Assembly (NCBI GenBank): GCA_958510875.1
Contig: OY294067.1
Location: 54,820,039-54,884,038, forward strand
Direction: 5' to 3'
DNA: 64,000 nt
Source of the DNA: Endomychus coccineus
Lineage: Eukaryota; Arthropoda; Insecta; Coleoptera; Endomychidae
The first letter of the stretch is position 1; each line of letters begins with the position of its first letter. Made by a program: the position numbers and the translations under genes. The notes under the pieces are model-generated. The model was not told the DNA's origin and made no database searches. It saw only the letters and a list, made by a program, of their open reading frames with translations. Positions 1 through 12,609 of this stretch are shown here, piece after piece.

Positions 1-507
1 TTCATATCGTTCACTTTTGTGACTAATTTCGTATAAAATAAAATACTCCTTTGAATCACAAAACAAAACTATAGTTTCTTTGAAGACCGGACAAAACGAA
101 ATATACAAAAAATAGTGTATAACATATATGACATTTCTATGTCCGAATAATGATTGAATTTAAAGAAAATAGATTTGATATCTAGTCTTTTCGAAAAAAT
201 ATTACTGTTGTCCTGCTAAACTAGTACTTTTTACATGTTCAGCTTTCTGTTTTTCAGATAACGCCAGTAGAAGTATTTATTAGTTAATCGTGTTTTATAA
301 ACGGCGTTCTGTGGAGAAATAAATCTCTTTAATGTTGTAAAGAAGGGAAAACTTGTTGTTAAGTCGTTGTTGAAATCAACGTCTTACAATACTACACACC
401 TGCTATCCTATACACTGATTGAATGAACACAAGAACAATAGTCCACACGATTTAATTTTAACAACTAACGCATACATTGAAATGAACTTTAGGAAATAAT
501 TCTACAT
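1..507. other. No recognisable gene
   Basis: AT-rich sequence. No ORF of note and no repeat that I can match elsewhere in the window. It directly abuts the Penelope-like relic that follows. Confidence 0.5.
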
Positions 508-785
508 CATGATCATCAGAGTGAACTAAATTCAACACTATTTGGGGTTAATAATGGAAACAAGGGGTTAGCCTCCCCTGGAGATAAATCTGAAGTCAAT
601 AAATTTCTTTTTCGTTGATATATTACCATCTCTTCTAAATTACTCAGATATTTGTTCGTACTGTGGTTTAAAACTGCAGAACTTTTTCGAGAATTGGTGG
701 GCCCTGTATTTAAGATATGTTCTGCTAATGCTGATTTTCCATTATCCTTCTTCATATGGGCAGAAAGTTCTTCATAAAAAGTTGA
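508..785 (-). pseudogene. Penelope-like element, C-terminal GIY-YIG region relic
   Basis: An open minus-strand frame (Met at 755, stop at 516, 79 aa) reads NGKSALAEHILNTG, then NKYLSNLEEMVIYQ, and ends DLSPGEANPLFPLLTP. The first pattern (small residues, then A-hydrophobic-A-EHIL-TGH) and the later LE-x-IY pattern are typical of the region after the GIY-YIG nuclease core of Penelope-like retrotransposons. The frame stays open upstream of the Met to about 785 (FYEELSAH), so the Met is probably not a true start. Just downstream on the minus strand, at 508-514, lies CTGATGA, the first hammerhead core element, which is also found beside the PLE ends at 2.0 and 51 kb. The closing text DLSP-x5-NPLF-ALL recurs at 1977-2030 and in diverged form at 51.2 kb, so this is one family. 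The 5' part of the element is missing. Confidence 0.65.
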
Positions 786-1964
786 AATGTTCCTTATAGT
801 TTAACTCATATAGCATTTTCAACAAGACTCACAATTAATTTTGTAACTTCCAGATTTGCCGAAATCGAGAACTTTATCAAAACTAAACGGTTTTTTAGTT
901 CATTCTTGCACCTATAAACGGGTTTTATCGCAAATTTGGAAAACTTTATTATGGAATTTATTGATTACTAATGGATGAAAAGGGAAAGTTATGAATTTCC
1001 TTGAATTATTTGGAAGTAATGACTCTGATTTGCTTAGTTCATTGCGATCTATTTTACGTTCTTGGTTGAAAATTAATTAATTTATGATTGTCTCTCGCTA
1101 TTTGCTGCAGTTTCTCAACTTCGTTGTTGGAATATTGTCATGTTTCCATTTTTACCGAATTCAAATATTACCAATCTGTATTCTTTTTCAATATTGTAGA
1201 TCAATTTTTTTCTATTACAATCTCTCAGATATTATATTTCGATGAATTATCTGATTATGACAGTTTCTCTAAACCCTTTCCTGTCAGTCGGTGTTAATAT
1301 CATTCTCACATACTTTTATATTGCAAATCATAAGTAAAACTGTGATGTCAGCATCAGGGTTCATTATTCTAACGGACAAGTTCATTTACCGTGTGAATCC
1401 TAAATTGCTGGATTTCATCAATGAAGTCTATATAAGCCATCGGCAGAGGAAAAGTAGGATATTCGAACTTCATTCTTGCGTGTTTTCGCATCGATTTGAA
1501 TAATGTAAGTAATGTTTTTTCATTCACATATAATGGAAAGCTAATGAATGAATTGAACTGATTTCAAAATTATTTATCATCATGTCTGTAAATTGACTGA
1601 ACCAGTTTTGAAATTATTCACCATTGTATATTATTAATCGATTTATGTATTACAAAATTTGCTGTACTCTTTTAAATAGCGTCATATTTTATTTTATCTG
1701 TCAATTTGGTTTAATAAATCTTATTGAGTTAGTTTTACTAATGTTGTTCAAATTACATTCCACTTATATCAAACAAGAATCCTCAGGGATACGCCAGCCT
1801 CTCGCCCATAAACCAATATTCACTCAGAAACATTCAGCTCTACCAAAAAACTGGCGCATGACAATATATCTACTCGTTTGAGTATGTTTCCTGTTCATGT
1901 CGAATTCCAAATGGTGGTCATCTTTGATAACTTCATTGTCAAGAAATGTATAAGCGAAAAGCCA
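786..1964. other. No recognisable gene
   Basis: AT-rich DNA with several short ORFs (for example 1291-1503 and 1624-1881 on the plus strand). None shows a motif I recognise and none repeats elsewhere in the window. Confidence 0.4.
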
Positions 1965-2145
1965 TTCATTCAATTCAGATTTATCTCCAGCTGAGGACAA
2001 CCCATTGTTTGCATTATTAATCCTAAATTGAATTCAAACAAGTACATTTTGGTCTTCAATGTAGTTTTCTCTGATGATGACCACTCGGTAGCTGGGAGGT
2101 CCTCTTTACTTTGAAAGGAGATTTAGAGGATAAGATTATTTCGTA
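1965..2145 (+). mobile_element. Penelope-like element 3' end with decayed hammerhead
   Basis: Plus-strand codons from 1978 read DLSPAEDNPLFALLILN and then a stop, matching the C-terminus of the PLE relic at 508-785. About 45 bases further on lies CTGATGATGACC (2071-2082) and the arm GGTAGCTGGGAGGTCC. This is the same layout as the PLE end at 51 kb, but with GAAA replaced by GGGA. It is therefore a truncated, mutated PLE end with its pLTR-like region. The coding and pLTR parts are each short, so extent is approximate. Confidence 0.55.
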
Positions 2146-2261
2146 CTTATTCAACATGCTATTGAATGAGAATTATTGTTTCAATTAATGAGGGGGTGAG
2201 GTTCCTCTACGGCTACATCTCTTTCCCCTTAGCGGGACAGTGGAGAGGTCACCAGGCGCCT

Positions 2262-2590
2262 TTGTGTGCGGTCAGTCAAGGTTCAGGTAAGTAGATAGTG
2301 ACTTAGAGAATTTTATCACTGTTCTCCGATATAGTTTCTGAGTTTCCCTAATGTTGCCCAGATCTACAGAGAGTGATCTACGTCTAGGGGATTCAATGTT
2401 TTGCAGCTGCATAGAATTTGCATTGTTCTTCCGTTTTCTCGTTTGCAACACCTGCACAAGAGTGAGTCGCTAAGATCAGTTTCATGGAGGTGGCAATTAA
2501 GCGGTCCGTGTGCTTTTATTATCAGTGTCAGCAGTTTGGCATCGGTCTCCCTCACTTACTGAAACCAGTCTTTTGTAACGTGAGGTTCAA
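2262..2590 (-). pseudogene. R1/I-like LINE ORF2 C-terminus (zinc-knuckle region), frameshifted
   Basis: Two overlapping minus-strand frames together resemble the C-terminus of R1/I/LOA-type non-LTR retrotransposon ORF2. The first (2555 to 2364) contains KLLTLIIKAHGPLNCHLHE, then SDSLLCRCCKRENG and MQILCSCKTLN. This is the usual GHGPLN-x-HL followed by a C-x2-C-x-H/C-x4-C zinc knuckle. The second frame (2457 to 2272) continues with LQNIESPRRRSLSVDLGNI and a final leucine-rich stretch, as expected after the knuckle. One frameshift separates them. The knuckle's usual His is not obvious in the ORF (MQILCSC stands where LHVLCEC is usual). No RT or RNase H is attached. Confidence 0.55.
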
Positions 2591-2689
2591 TCAGTACTCT
2601 GGACTGGCAACAACTTGTCACTCTTTCGAGTGTTGAAATAATTGATGACAAACTAATTACAAGTTCTCAAACATACGCTGAAGCTCTAC

Positions 2690-2828
2690 GACTCTATTCC
2701 GAACACAGCTGTTTGTCTTACGAATTCATTGACATCTCTAGAACATCGTAGAGAAGTAGGCAATCTCCCCGTTTTCTATAGATATTGCCATGGTCGCTGC
2801 TCATTAGAAGATATTCCACCACGAGAGA
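2690..2828 (+). pseudogene. Jockey-like LINE ORF2 C-terminal scrap
   Basis: The frame from 2732 reads TSLEHRREVGNLPVFYRYCHGRCS and then LEDIPP. The same block (SLEHRRKVSDLSIFYR) occurs in the longer LINE at 36.4 kb, and FYRYFHGWCSS occurs in the LINE tail at 58.28 kb. The ORF on either side is lost. Confidence 0.6.
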
Positions 2829-2849
2829 TCCACGGTAGATAGTATAGAC

Positions 2850-3098
2850 CATAGTCAAAGTATACCAGGTCTGCCGGAGCCTCCCTTCCATCGTTTCTCG
2901 AGCTGGGTGACGTCACCCAGCTCCTCCAATCAAAGCTTTCCTGTCATCAGCTCGTTGCCGGCACGTAACAACATCATATTATGTCCTTGTCTATAACATT
3001 AAATAAACGAAATAAACGACCAATCAGATTGCACTAAAATTTTAAAAAGAGTAGAAGGGAGACTCCGGCAGACCTGATATACTTTGACTATGGGATAG
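2850..3098. repeat. Inverted repeat pair around a palindrome
   Basis: Bases 2850-2893 (ACCATAGTCAAAGTATACC, then CCGGAGCCTCCCTTC) are the imperfect reverse complement of 3053-3098. The ~160-bp loop between them holds the 24-bp palindrome at 2900-2923. It may be part of the same composite as the THAP exon that follows, because both share the string CAGGTCTG. Confidence 0.6.
2900..2923. promoter_or_regulatory. Perfect 24-bp palindrome centred on TGACGTCA
   Basis: The left half GAGCTGGGTGAC is followed by its exact reverse complement. The centre TGACGTCA is the consensus CRE/ATF site. The palindrome lies about 390 bp upstream of the THAP-domain Met. A regulatory role is only a possibility; a cruciform-prone repeat is equally likely. 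Confidence 0.35.
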
Positions 3099-3688
3099 AC
3101 CATGGTCGTATATACAGGTCTGGGAACTCCAGGCTGTTTCCTGTGTGAGAAGTCCGCTATGCGTCCTGTCGCGTAGTACGTCACGGGTGGGCATGAGTCG
3201 AGGGATGATCTCTGGCACGTATACGGCCGTGTTCTCTGGCAACTGTCATTGTTGACTTATAAACACAAGGAATACCGGCGTTTTTAGAAAGAAATGACGA
3301 AACCGTGCATTGTGCCGAAATGCAAAACGGGGTACAAAAGTGTAAAGCAAGAAACTTCTGTTTTTAAAGTGCCGAAAGATGCGGAAATGCGAGAAAAGTG
3401 GATGCTTGCGATTCCGGATGGAAATCTTTTCAACGAGGTCTTTTATGTGTGCGAGCATGTATAACGAAAAAGGGGAAGTTATTATTAAGGTGAGTAATAC
3501 ATTTTGACAAGAGTAACAGTTCTATTCCTCTCACGAATCAGAATAGTAAATATTGCGTTACGAGAAAAATTATTTTACTTAATAATGTAAGCGCTAGCTG
3601 GTGACTGAGCGAGGAACTACGAGTTTGGCGACATGTAAGAGACTCATGTCAAACATAGAGTTCCCAGACCTGTACGTACGACCATGGG
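3098..3688. mobile_element. Candidate small element bounded by ~31-bp inverted repeats
   Basis: Bases 3098-3128 (ACCATGGTCGTATATACAGG and onward to GGGAACTC) match the reverse complement of 3658-3688 with about three differences. The 591-bp interval is less AT-rich than its surroundings and holds one THAP-domain exon. It could be a non-autonomous P-element-like transposon or a duplicated gene fragment between unrelated short repeats. I could not identify a target-site duplication. Confidence 0.4.
3294..3489 (+). pseudogene. THAP zinc-finger domain exon (broken at the last finger residues)
   Basis: ATG at 3294 opens a 56-codon frame starting MTKPCIVPKCKTGYKS. It contains C5-x4-C10, the VFKVPKD block with the conserved Pro (27), the conserved Trp (36, in REKWMLAIP), then VCEH near residues 52-55. 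THAP domains are C2CH fingers (C-x2-4-C-x35-53-C-x2-H) that bind DNA in cell-cycle proteins and in P-element transposases. Here the final spacing is C-x1-H rather than C-x2-H, and a stop follows (3462-3464). In the next frame the sequence continues MYNEKGEVIIK up to a strong donor AAG|GTGAGT (3487-3495). This suggests a frame-damaging deletion close to the finger. No downstream exon was recognised. It was probably the first exon of a THAP protein or P-like transposase. Confidence 0.6.
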
Positions 3689-3711
3689 ATAGACCAGCTG
3701 AAGCTGTTCGG

Positions 3712-4730
3712 TGTTCGGTTCATTGTCAAGTTAGGCAACATGACGCAGCGTCCATAAATCTCTTATTTCCACCATCCCTCATATGAATACACTATAAAGA
3801 TCACTTTTAACTGGATAATGCACCCGAAATTGATATCCACAACCTTCTGACATCTCATAAAAATAGTCACATCAGTAACATGAACCTTTCAAAATTTTCG
3901 CATTCTTCCTGATTTCATAAGGGGTGTAAGTATAAAAAAATGTGAATTTGGTCGATCTCATCGATCCCGATATGATGCCGTCATAATACACTCTCATAGA
4001 TGAGAAATTCGAATCTACTATTAGTTTTCACATCAGAAGCTTGGGCAACATGTCGCAGCTTCCAGAAAAGCTTCAAATCCACCATCCTTTATAGTATATA
4101 CATATATACTATAAAAATCCCTTTCAACTGGATAATGCACCCGTAATTGGCATTTCTGACATCCCACAGAACAAGTTTCATCAGTTACATGGACCTTTTG
4201 AAATTTTCACATTTTCCCTAATTTCGTAAGTGGAAGTATGGAAAAATTGTGAATTTGGTCGATCTCATCAATCCCGATATAATGCAGTCTTAATTCACTC
4301 TCATAGATGAGAAATTCGATTCCACTATTAGTTTTCACCTCAGAAGTTTAGGTAACATGTCGGAGCTTCCAGAAGTCCTTCGCATCCACCATCCCTTATA
4401 TGAAATATACACTATAAAAATCCCTTTTGACGGGATAATGCACCCGAAATTGGTATCCACAACTTTCTGACATCCCATAGAACAAGTTTCATCAGTTACA
4501 TGAACCTTTCGAAATTTTCACATTTTTCCTAATTTTATAAGTGGAAATGGAATAATTGTGGATTTGGTCGATCTCATCAATCCCGATATAATGCCGTCAT
4601 AATACACTCTCATAGTTGAGACATTCAATTCCACTATTAGTTTTCACCTCAGAAGTTTAGGCAACATGTCGGAACGTCTAGAAACCCTTTAAATCCAACA
4701 TCCCTTATATGAAAACACTATGATCTTCTT
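3712..4730. repeat. ~308-bp tandem array, about 3.3 copies
   Basis: The unit begins near GGCAACATG-CGCAGC (3732, 4041, 4350, 4660) and contains AATTTGGTCGATCTCATC (3945, 4252, 4561). Spacing is 307-309 bp. Copies differ by scattered substitutions and small indels, so this is an old, diverged satellite-like array and not an assembly echo. It encodes nothing I can see. Confidence 0.85.
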
Positions 4731-7700
4731 TCTATCATACTTCTATCGGACGACCAAGATGTAGAATTACAAATGAACACTACACTGAATAATGAACTGT
4801 AGAAAAATGTCTAAATAAATTTTTATTATGAATAAGAGAATGCACGTTTCACCACCCAGTGGTTTCTTCAGATGAACAATGGAACTTTAACTTGCAACTT
4901 TATAACGTAGTTCATACATAAAATGAAAATGACCAGCGGGGCTCTCTTAACGATTGATGATGTAGAACTCTTTGCCTAGTAAGGTGTTTTCATGAGCCTA
5001 TAACGTCCAAGCTTTCAAGAAATATTTCAATGTCTACCTCCTCCCCGCAGACTCACATGATTTTTCACGACCATGTAGGTTTTTCTTCCGAGAATTTCTT
5101 ACCTCTCATCCAAACTAATCAACTCCGAGTTGTGTCCATATTGAATTAATGATGAATCTGTCTGAATCTTCGATTTTGAAGGGAACTCATTTTTTTTTCT
5201 GAAATTGAGAGCCATTTACCGATGTTCACTCATGCAAAAACTAGATTAATAGCTCAAGTTTGAGTTCCGTTCTGAGATATCATCTCTCATCTTGTGTTCA
5301 TTATTACCTACATTATATAAGATTTTGATTGTGTAATACGAAATTATCTTATACCATAGGAATGTCGATCTGTCCTCATTGACTTACATTACAGCAACTT
5401 TTGGGCATTGTGGTGTAAGGATGTTTCGATAATTTTCGTATTTGTGATGTAACATGGCACTCTCTTGATTAAACTCTATGAAACTTTACTTAAAGAATTT
5501 ACATTATTCCTATTCATCAACATTTATTTATCTATCTGCAGTGTGACCATTTAATTTAGAGAACCATGACACTTACCCTTTTCTTTCACAAGACACTTAA
5601 GATTTTAACACAGGAAGGTAAGTGAAGGGATAAACGCTAGTTTTAATCAGAGAAACTCGAGCTCAACAACAATAAACTATTTAATGAACAACAATTAAAA
5701 GATAATGTTAATAATAAAGAAAGAATATAAATGATAATTAAAAATAATGAAAAAGAATACTATAATTAACTTTATTGTTAATCTTAAAAATTGCTTATAA
5801 AAATAATCTAATAACGAACCTAAAGTTAAATATAATCACCTAGATAATCTAAATCAACTAAACTAAAGAAAAATTGAACTAAAATTATTAAAAATGATTT
5901 CCCAACTAGCATGAATTTAGGGAATTCAAAAGCTACGAACTGATTAAAATATATTATTAACTCGAGCTTGAATACAACTGAACTCTGATTTTTAGCGAAA
6001 ATACCCTCTTACCAAGAAACACTCTGAATAATCTATCAGAATTAATTTAATTGAAAATGACTAAGTTTCACGTGATTTCTCAAAAGTCTGATTCAAGTTA
6101 GAAAATATAACTGAAGGTTTTTCCGCATTCTGTTGATATTCATAATGCGTCCTTTTTCAATTAGGGAAGGATTGTTTAACCAATGATTTTACTTATAGTG
6201 ATCCTGGTTTTACTTTTGTACCAATAATATTGCTAGTAAATTTGGAAGAATTGTTAAACCAATAAGCAGTGAGATAACTTATAATTCTTTTCATCTTTCT
6301 TAAGATCTTTCACTCAGACTGTTTCTAGGGTGGGGATTTCTAAACTTATCTGTCCTTTTCTAAATATTGCTAACTGTTTTGAATATAGATATTATTTCAA
6401 CTAATCAAGACTACATTTAAGTACAATTTCGATGATCTCCAGAAGGGTCACAAAAGGTTTATCATATAGCAAACCATTAGTTTCTCGTCCTATCTCCGTT
6501 ATCAATGTTGGCAGATTGATAGCTTCTTTAAAATACATTTTTGAATTTACTGCTTCTCGGCTATGGTAACATATCACCCACGTTGAAAAGAGTGTGAAAC
6601 TAATTTTTGTGTTTATTTAAGAAATTCCTTTAATATTTCCCACGATAAAATGTGTTATTGGTGAGAACCAGAAAACATGTGGCTAACCCCAATGAGTTCT
6701 TATTACATTGCTTTAGATATTTTAATCTTACATCAAACTTTAATTTTCTGAATATGATTTTGGAATATTGGAAATAACCTGTACATAACCCGTATTACAG
6801 TGAGACTGATTTAACAAGTAGAACGTATGTATAATATGTAGAAACTTCTTCGTGATCAAGGTAGTCCAAGTCATGCAGTGAAATAATAAAATACTTATTA
6901 CTCCATTTGTTTTTAGCACTTATATTATGGAAACACTAACATGACTATAGTTTCGACGATAGTGTTCCTGTGATATAAATGATAAAAAGCAAAGTAATAA
7001 GTGTTTTAATATATCAACATGACAAATTATCATAACTAACGGCTTCCATTATCGATAATTATTTATTTTATTTCGAGACATATACTTATAGATGCATTTT
7101 GATTTTGGCTTGGTCAGGAAATGAAGTTATACTAATAGTCCTTCTACATAAATACAGGATTTCTATCTGATTTATTACTAGTTATCTAATGAGATTCCAT
7201 GTTTGAATGGATAATGAGAGACAAGAGCGTTGGTGACAAACGTATATCATCATATCATCAAGTTTCAAATATTTAGAGTAGCTTGAAGAAAAGGTGAATG
7301 AAAATATTAAGATTAATGATACAGACAAGACGAGACAAATGTGGCGTCTCGTCTCGCCTTATCTCGTCTTGTCTCGCCTATATTTTATCTCTACCACGGT
7401 GCGTATATTACCAGGGTGCGTATTGCCAAATTTATGTATGGGAAGAGGGAAATTATCAACACTTGTGAATGCGTTATTGATGTATTGCCGAATGACAATG
7501 ACAATTGTCAACTTATGAGAAAACGGGTGGTGCAGCGGAGGTATTATATTGTTCTTGGATATTAAGTAGCCACAGGATCATACAGTTCTTCATTTAGATT
7601 TATCGGTTAACATAAATTTCACTCCAAATATAATTGCTCTGTCAGTTTATGTGTACGGTTAAGAATATGGTGAAAGCAACGCTCGACGTGATGCCAGAAT

Positions 7701-7995
7701 TCACATCATTCAAACGAGATATCACTATGGTACTTTTAAAAGGACTAGTTTTACTCTGATTCGATCCTTCCAAGAACTATAATTACAGAGGTTCCATTAT
7801 TTCAATTTTTAATTTATCAACCATCTTTTATAATGACGAATTGGGGATTTAGGAATTTTGAAATTACGAAATAAATTGATACTACTTTTACAAAATATTT
7901 AGTGCCTTCGAACAATATTCACTTCTTATCATGAATTTAGCATCATTATACAATAATACTGACAAAACTAATGTCCTCGATAAACAACGATATCA
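4731..7995. other. AT-rich region without a recognisable gene
   Basis: A very AT-rich tract at 5640-6660 recalls the style of LTR or intergenic DNA, but I could not prove LTR ends. At 7320-7376 there is a run of GACGAGACAAG / CTCGTCTCGCC words, and similar CGAGACGAG words recur at 9877-9945. Two overlapping 74-codon ORFs at 7294-7565 look like chance. Confidence 0.4.
4843..4871 (-). ncRNA. Hammerhead-like core, probably inactive
   Basis: The minus strand reads CTGAAGA, A, ACCAC-TGG-GTGGT (stem II), then GAAACGTG. The order of core elements and the palindromic ACGU match the hammerhead motifs at 12.7 and 19.7 kb. The base at the cleavage position is G, which hammerheads do not tolerate, and stem I is poor. 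Confidence 0.3.
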
Positions 7996-8150
7996 AGATG
8001 CATTGCTATGTCTTGAATAGTAGACTTTCACGGATAGCTAATCTTGAAAATTCTTGGCTTAAGCGTCATAATAGCACTACTTGAAGCCGACATTTTGCCA
8101 ACCATTACAGTTGGCATCTTCAGGGCAGACTTTAGGCTGACACTGTTTCA
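7996..8150 (+). repeat. Diverged copy of the 28.5-kb hairpin repeat with hammerhead-like remnant
   Basis: GAATAGTAGACTT-C-CGGATAG followed by AATCTTGAAAA-TCTTGGCTT matches 28513-28560. The minus strand at 8090-8123 reads CTGAAGA, U, GCCAAC-TGTAATG-GTTGGC, AAAATGTC. This is the same layout as a hammerhead core, but the GAAAC box is damaged. Confidence 0.5.
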
Positions 8151-8417
8151 GTTGCCTCAAGCATATGCTGAATGAAGGACCATATGGTCATTTATGTTAG
8201 ATGGTGATGATGAAAAAAATAATTGTAAGCATTGTGAATTGTATACAAAAAAAATGCGATATTGAACTACATGCAAAGAATTGGTTCATGGTTCGTACAT
8301 GCAAAGCATGAAGGTTTAGTTTACAGTATTTTCTTTCAAGCAGTCAGTATTACTATCGTCCTTCAAAAAGCATGGTGTGTCTCTCAAAATCTTTGCATGC
8401 AGGGCAGTCTCGATGAT

Positions 8418-8747
8418 ACTTAGACCTATACGTTTTTCAGTGGGTGGTGGTAGAAACCCCTTATGGGCACCTTATGGTCCTGTAGCATCCCCTAAAGTAG
8501 TGTGTCAGTTCCCGAGTCCGAATTAATTACCCTGATATACCCACTAAACACTCTACCTCGTGTGGTAGGCTTGATGCTGCAACCAAGGCAGTCTCTATAA
8601 CGGCTCATTGTATCTTTCCTCATCATTTTCTCAGGCCATTGGAAAAGTTCCGCCGTCGTTGAGATTCGAACCCGCGCCCGGAGATCGGTGATTGGAAGAT
8701 CGATGCTTCTACCAATCTGCTACCTGACCCCGCGGCCTGCCTTCACA
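8418..8747 (-). mobile_element. tRNA-derived SINE-like element
   Basis: On the minus strand a tRNA-like head (about 8745 to 8664) has an A box TAGCAGATTGGTAGAAGC and a B box GCGGGTTCGAATCTC at the usual distance. These are RNA polymerase III internal promoter elements. A non-tRNA body of about 240 bp follows. The head does not fold into a clean tRNA (the anticodon arm has an oversized loop), so this is a SINE or tRNA pseudogene and not a functional tRNA. The 3' end is a guess. Confidence 0.55.
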
Positions 8748-10090
8748 TTTTCGTTCTACAGAATCATCTGGAAATTTTGTTATGAAGCGCTTGCGGAGAG
8801 CTATGTTTGGATATTAAAAATGACGTAGAGTACAAATTTCATGAATTTATATACTCAAGTAGTGTAATCGTGTTTCTTAAAACGATTTATTTTGCATAAC
8901 GTGTGAAAATGTGATTAGAAGAGTTAATAGAATTGAGAAGCTGAAAAATTTTCCCCTACAAAGTTTCCTCAAATAATTTTCTACACCTCTCGTTTTCGAG
9001 ATACAGCGTTTTTCCTGTTCTACCGGAAGTCGCTATATCTTGACAACGGCTTATCGCACAAAAATTATTAACTCCTTTTTGAAAAGGATATGGTTTGGGG
9101 ATTTCGCTAAAGTAACCATCCCGTCTGCCTTCTTGAATGACGTAAAGAATGGCGGGTAAATCTGAAGCGAACCTATAGTTGATTAACGTAGTTATAATGA
9201 TTACATGATCTCATCGATTGTTTAGTGTTGATTTAAAAACTTTGCGACAGTTAATAGTTATTTACGATATAACCAATCGCTTGGAAAACCAGAACATTGA
9301 CACTGATGATTGAACCTTCTGAAGTTGGAGAATAAAAATCAAATTTATACAAAAACTTGTAACATTTAATTTGAAATAATTAATGCTGACAAGTTGTTTC
9401 ACCAGACTATGGCATTCACAAAGCTTGGAGTTATCAACTGTGATGATGTAAAATTTCATCTTTCACACAAAGCAAACGGTGCGAAATTCAAATCCTAAAG
9501 TATCAAATACACTGTTAATATGACTATCAAATATGAATATATGATATGACAATTACTGTTATATAGTTTCTTGAAAAATTCATCAAGTTTGTTAAAGTTT
9601 TTGATTACTACATTTTTGGCATTCTTCATGTGTTCCATGAGTCCTAAATGGCGTAGATGTAACAGTAAATGTTCAGTATTATCTGTGTTGCTAGGCAGGG
9701 TTATAAAACTATTACGTGCGATACTTGATTCAATCTCACTTTGGTGATAGTAGTAATAAGTAATAGTAATAACTGAACAGAGAATATAGTGATGTGAACT
9801 TAGGTATAACCGGAACGATGCGTATTCAGCTTCTATTAGCAAACATAGCTACGTGTGCAATTTCAGCTATTTTTTGACTCGTCGAGACGAGTTAAGGAAA
9901 TTTATCTATAAATCGAGGCGAGACGAGATAGACCCTTTATCTCATCTCATTTCGCGGCATCACTCGTTGTGATTCGTGTATGGACGGGACTAATCGATTT
10001 TTAGCTATCTAATGAATTCATTCTTGAGCTTCTTCCACATTTCCGATCGATTCATGACTTTTCCTATTAGTTTGATTATTATCATAATAG
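8748..10090. other. No recognisable gene
   Basis: The minus-strand ORF 9495-9842 (115 aa) is the longest here. It has a hydrophobic end and no motif that I know; I would not call it a gene. The stretch 9877-9945 contains repeated CGAGACGAG-type words similar to those at 7320-7376. Confidence 0.4.
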
Positions 10091-10221
10091 TACAGTCATT
10101 TTATGGATTGGTCGTACTTTTTTTTCCGACTTAAGGTTTGAAAATACGGAAAGTTAGGAAATTTTCCGTAGATTACGAAAAAAATAGTGGCTGAAAACCT
10201 CCAATGAGGGAAAATGTCTTA

Positions 10222-10378
<157 letters not shown>

Positions 10379-11823
10379 GATTTTCCGTGTTTTTCCGGGA
10401 AAGAACACTTATATTTCCGAAAATAAGCATTTTAGAAGGAAAAGCTTCCAACAAAAGTTGTTCAGCATCAAATTTTACATAGTAATTGACTATTCTGAAT
10501 TTGATTTTCATCGAATTTTTCAAGCATTGGATGGGAAAACAAAATATTTTCGAATAAGAACTATAATGAGAAAAAATTGCATTTGGCTGGTAAATATGGT
10601 ATGATAATTTTATATTGTGGTATATATCGTTACTGTAAATGATTATAATTAAGAATTTTCCGAAATTTGTCTTAATTTTCCGGGATAGGAAATTTTTTTT
10701 TTTTCAATCTTGGTATATGATATGTCGATTTTTAGGTTTTATAGAGCTGCGATAACGATTTTTCAGTTCAGTTTGTAGTGAAAAGTCATTGAAAATGTAC
10801 ATTTGGAAAATGGAATTGGATTATGGCGTGTGACAGATCAATTCTTATATTTTTCAGGGTTCTGAAAATGTTTGTTTACTTTGTTTCATCGTGAAAAATC
10901 ATTGAAAATATATATCAGAAAATTTTAATTTAAACAATTCAAAAACGAGGTTGTTAGAATCAAATTGTTTTTCACTTAAACGATTTTTTAATCAAATATA
11001 TCAATACAATAATTGTTTACACGGAATACACAACAGCTCAGCTGTAAATATTTTATAATAACGTTTAACGTATACAATTACAGAGCACATGTGGCGTTAT
11101 TTTGGGCATCATATGATTGAACGCTTGCGCACAAATTCATTGCTACATACATAGTCCAGCGCATCGGAGGATTTAACGCAGTGGTGCTCGATCGATAATT
11201 TTGAACGCGCGGGTGATCAAGAATTTTTTTATTTTTTTTTACAATTCTATATAATTTGTTTTTTCATATTGCTCTACATACTAACGAAAACAATTGAATT
11301 TCGTGACAAAATTAACTAAAAAACGTTTTCCGAACCCTGAAAAACATAAGAATTGATCTGTCACACGCCATAATCAAAAAAAAAAAAAGTTTTCCATTTT
11401 CCGAATGTACGTTTTCAATGACTTTCCACGACAAAATGAACTGAAAAATCGTTATCAGAGCTCTATAGAACCTAAAAATCGACATATCATACACTAAGAT
11501 TGAAAAAAAAAATTGAAAATTTTCCTAACCCGGAAAATTAGGGCAAATATTTGAAAATTCTTAATTATAATCATTTACAGTAACGATATAAAATTATCAT
11601 ACCATATTTACCAGCCAAATGCAATTTTTTCTCATATATAGTTCTTATTCGAAAATATATTGTTTTCCCATCCTATGCTTGGAAAATTCGATGAAAATTG
11701 AATTCACAATAGTCAATTCCTATGTAAAATTTAATGCTGAACAACTTTTGTCCAAAACTTTTCCTTCTAAAATGCTTATTTTCGAAGATATGAGTGTTCT
11801 TTCCCGGAAAAACACGGAAAATC

Positions 11824-11875
<52 letters not shown>
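11824..11875. repeat. (TA)n microsatellite
   Basis: The right-arm counterpart of the left-arm TA tract, interrupted afterwards by inserted sequence. Confidence 0.9.
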
Positions 11876-11878
<3 letters not shown>

Positions 11879-11880
11879 CA

Positions 11881-12609
<729 letters not shown>

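Noticed and set aside
5600..6660. AT-rich block as a possible solo LTR, with a sister at 42.7-44.4 kb
   Set aside because: Only composition is similar. I could not find matching ends, TG...CA borders or target duplications.
9495..9842. 115-codon minus-strand ORF as a candidate small gene
   Set aside because: No recognisable domain, splice context or promoter; the length is compatible with chance in this composition.
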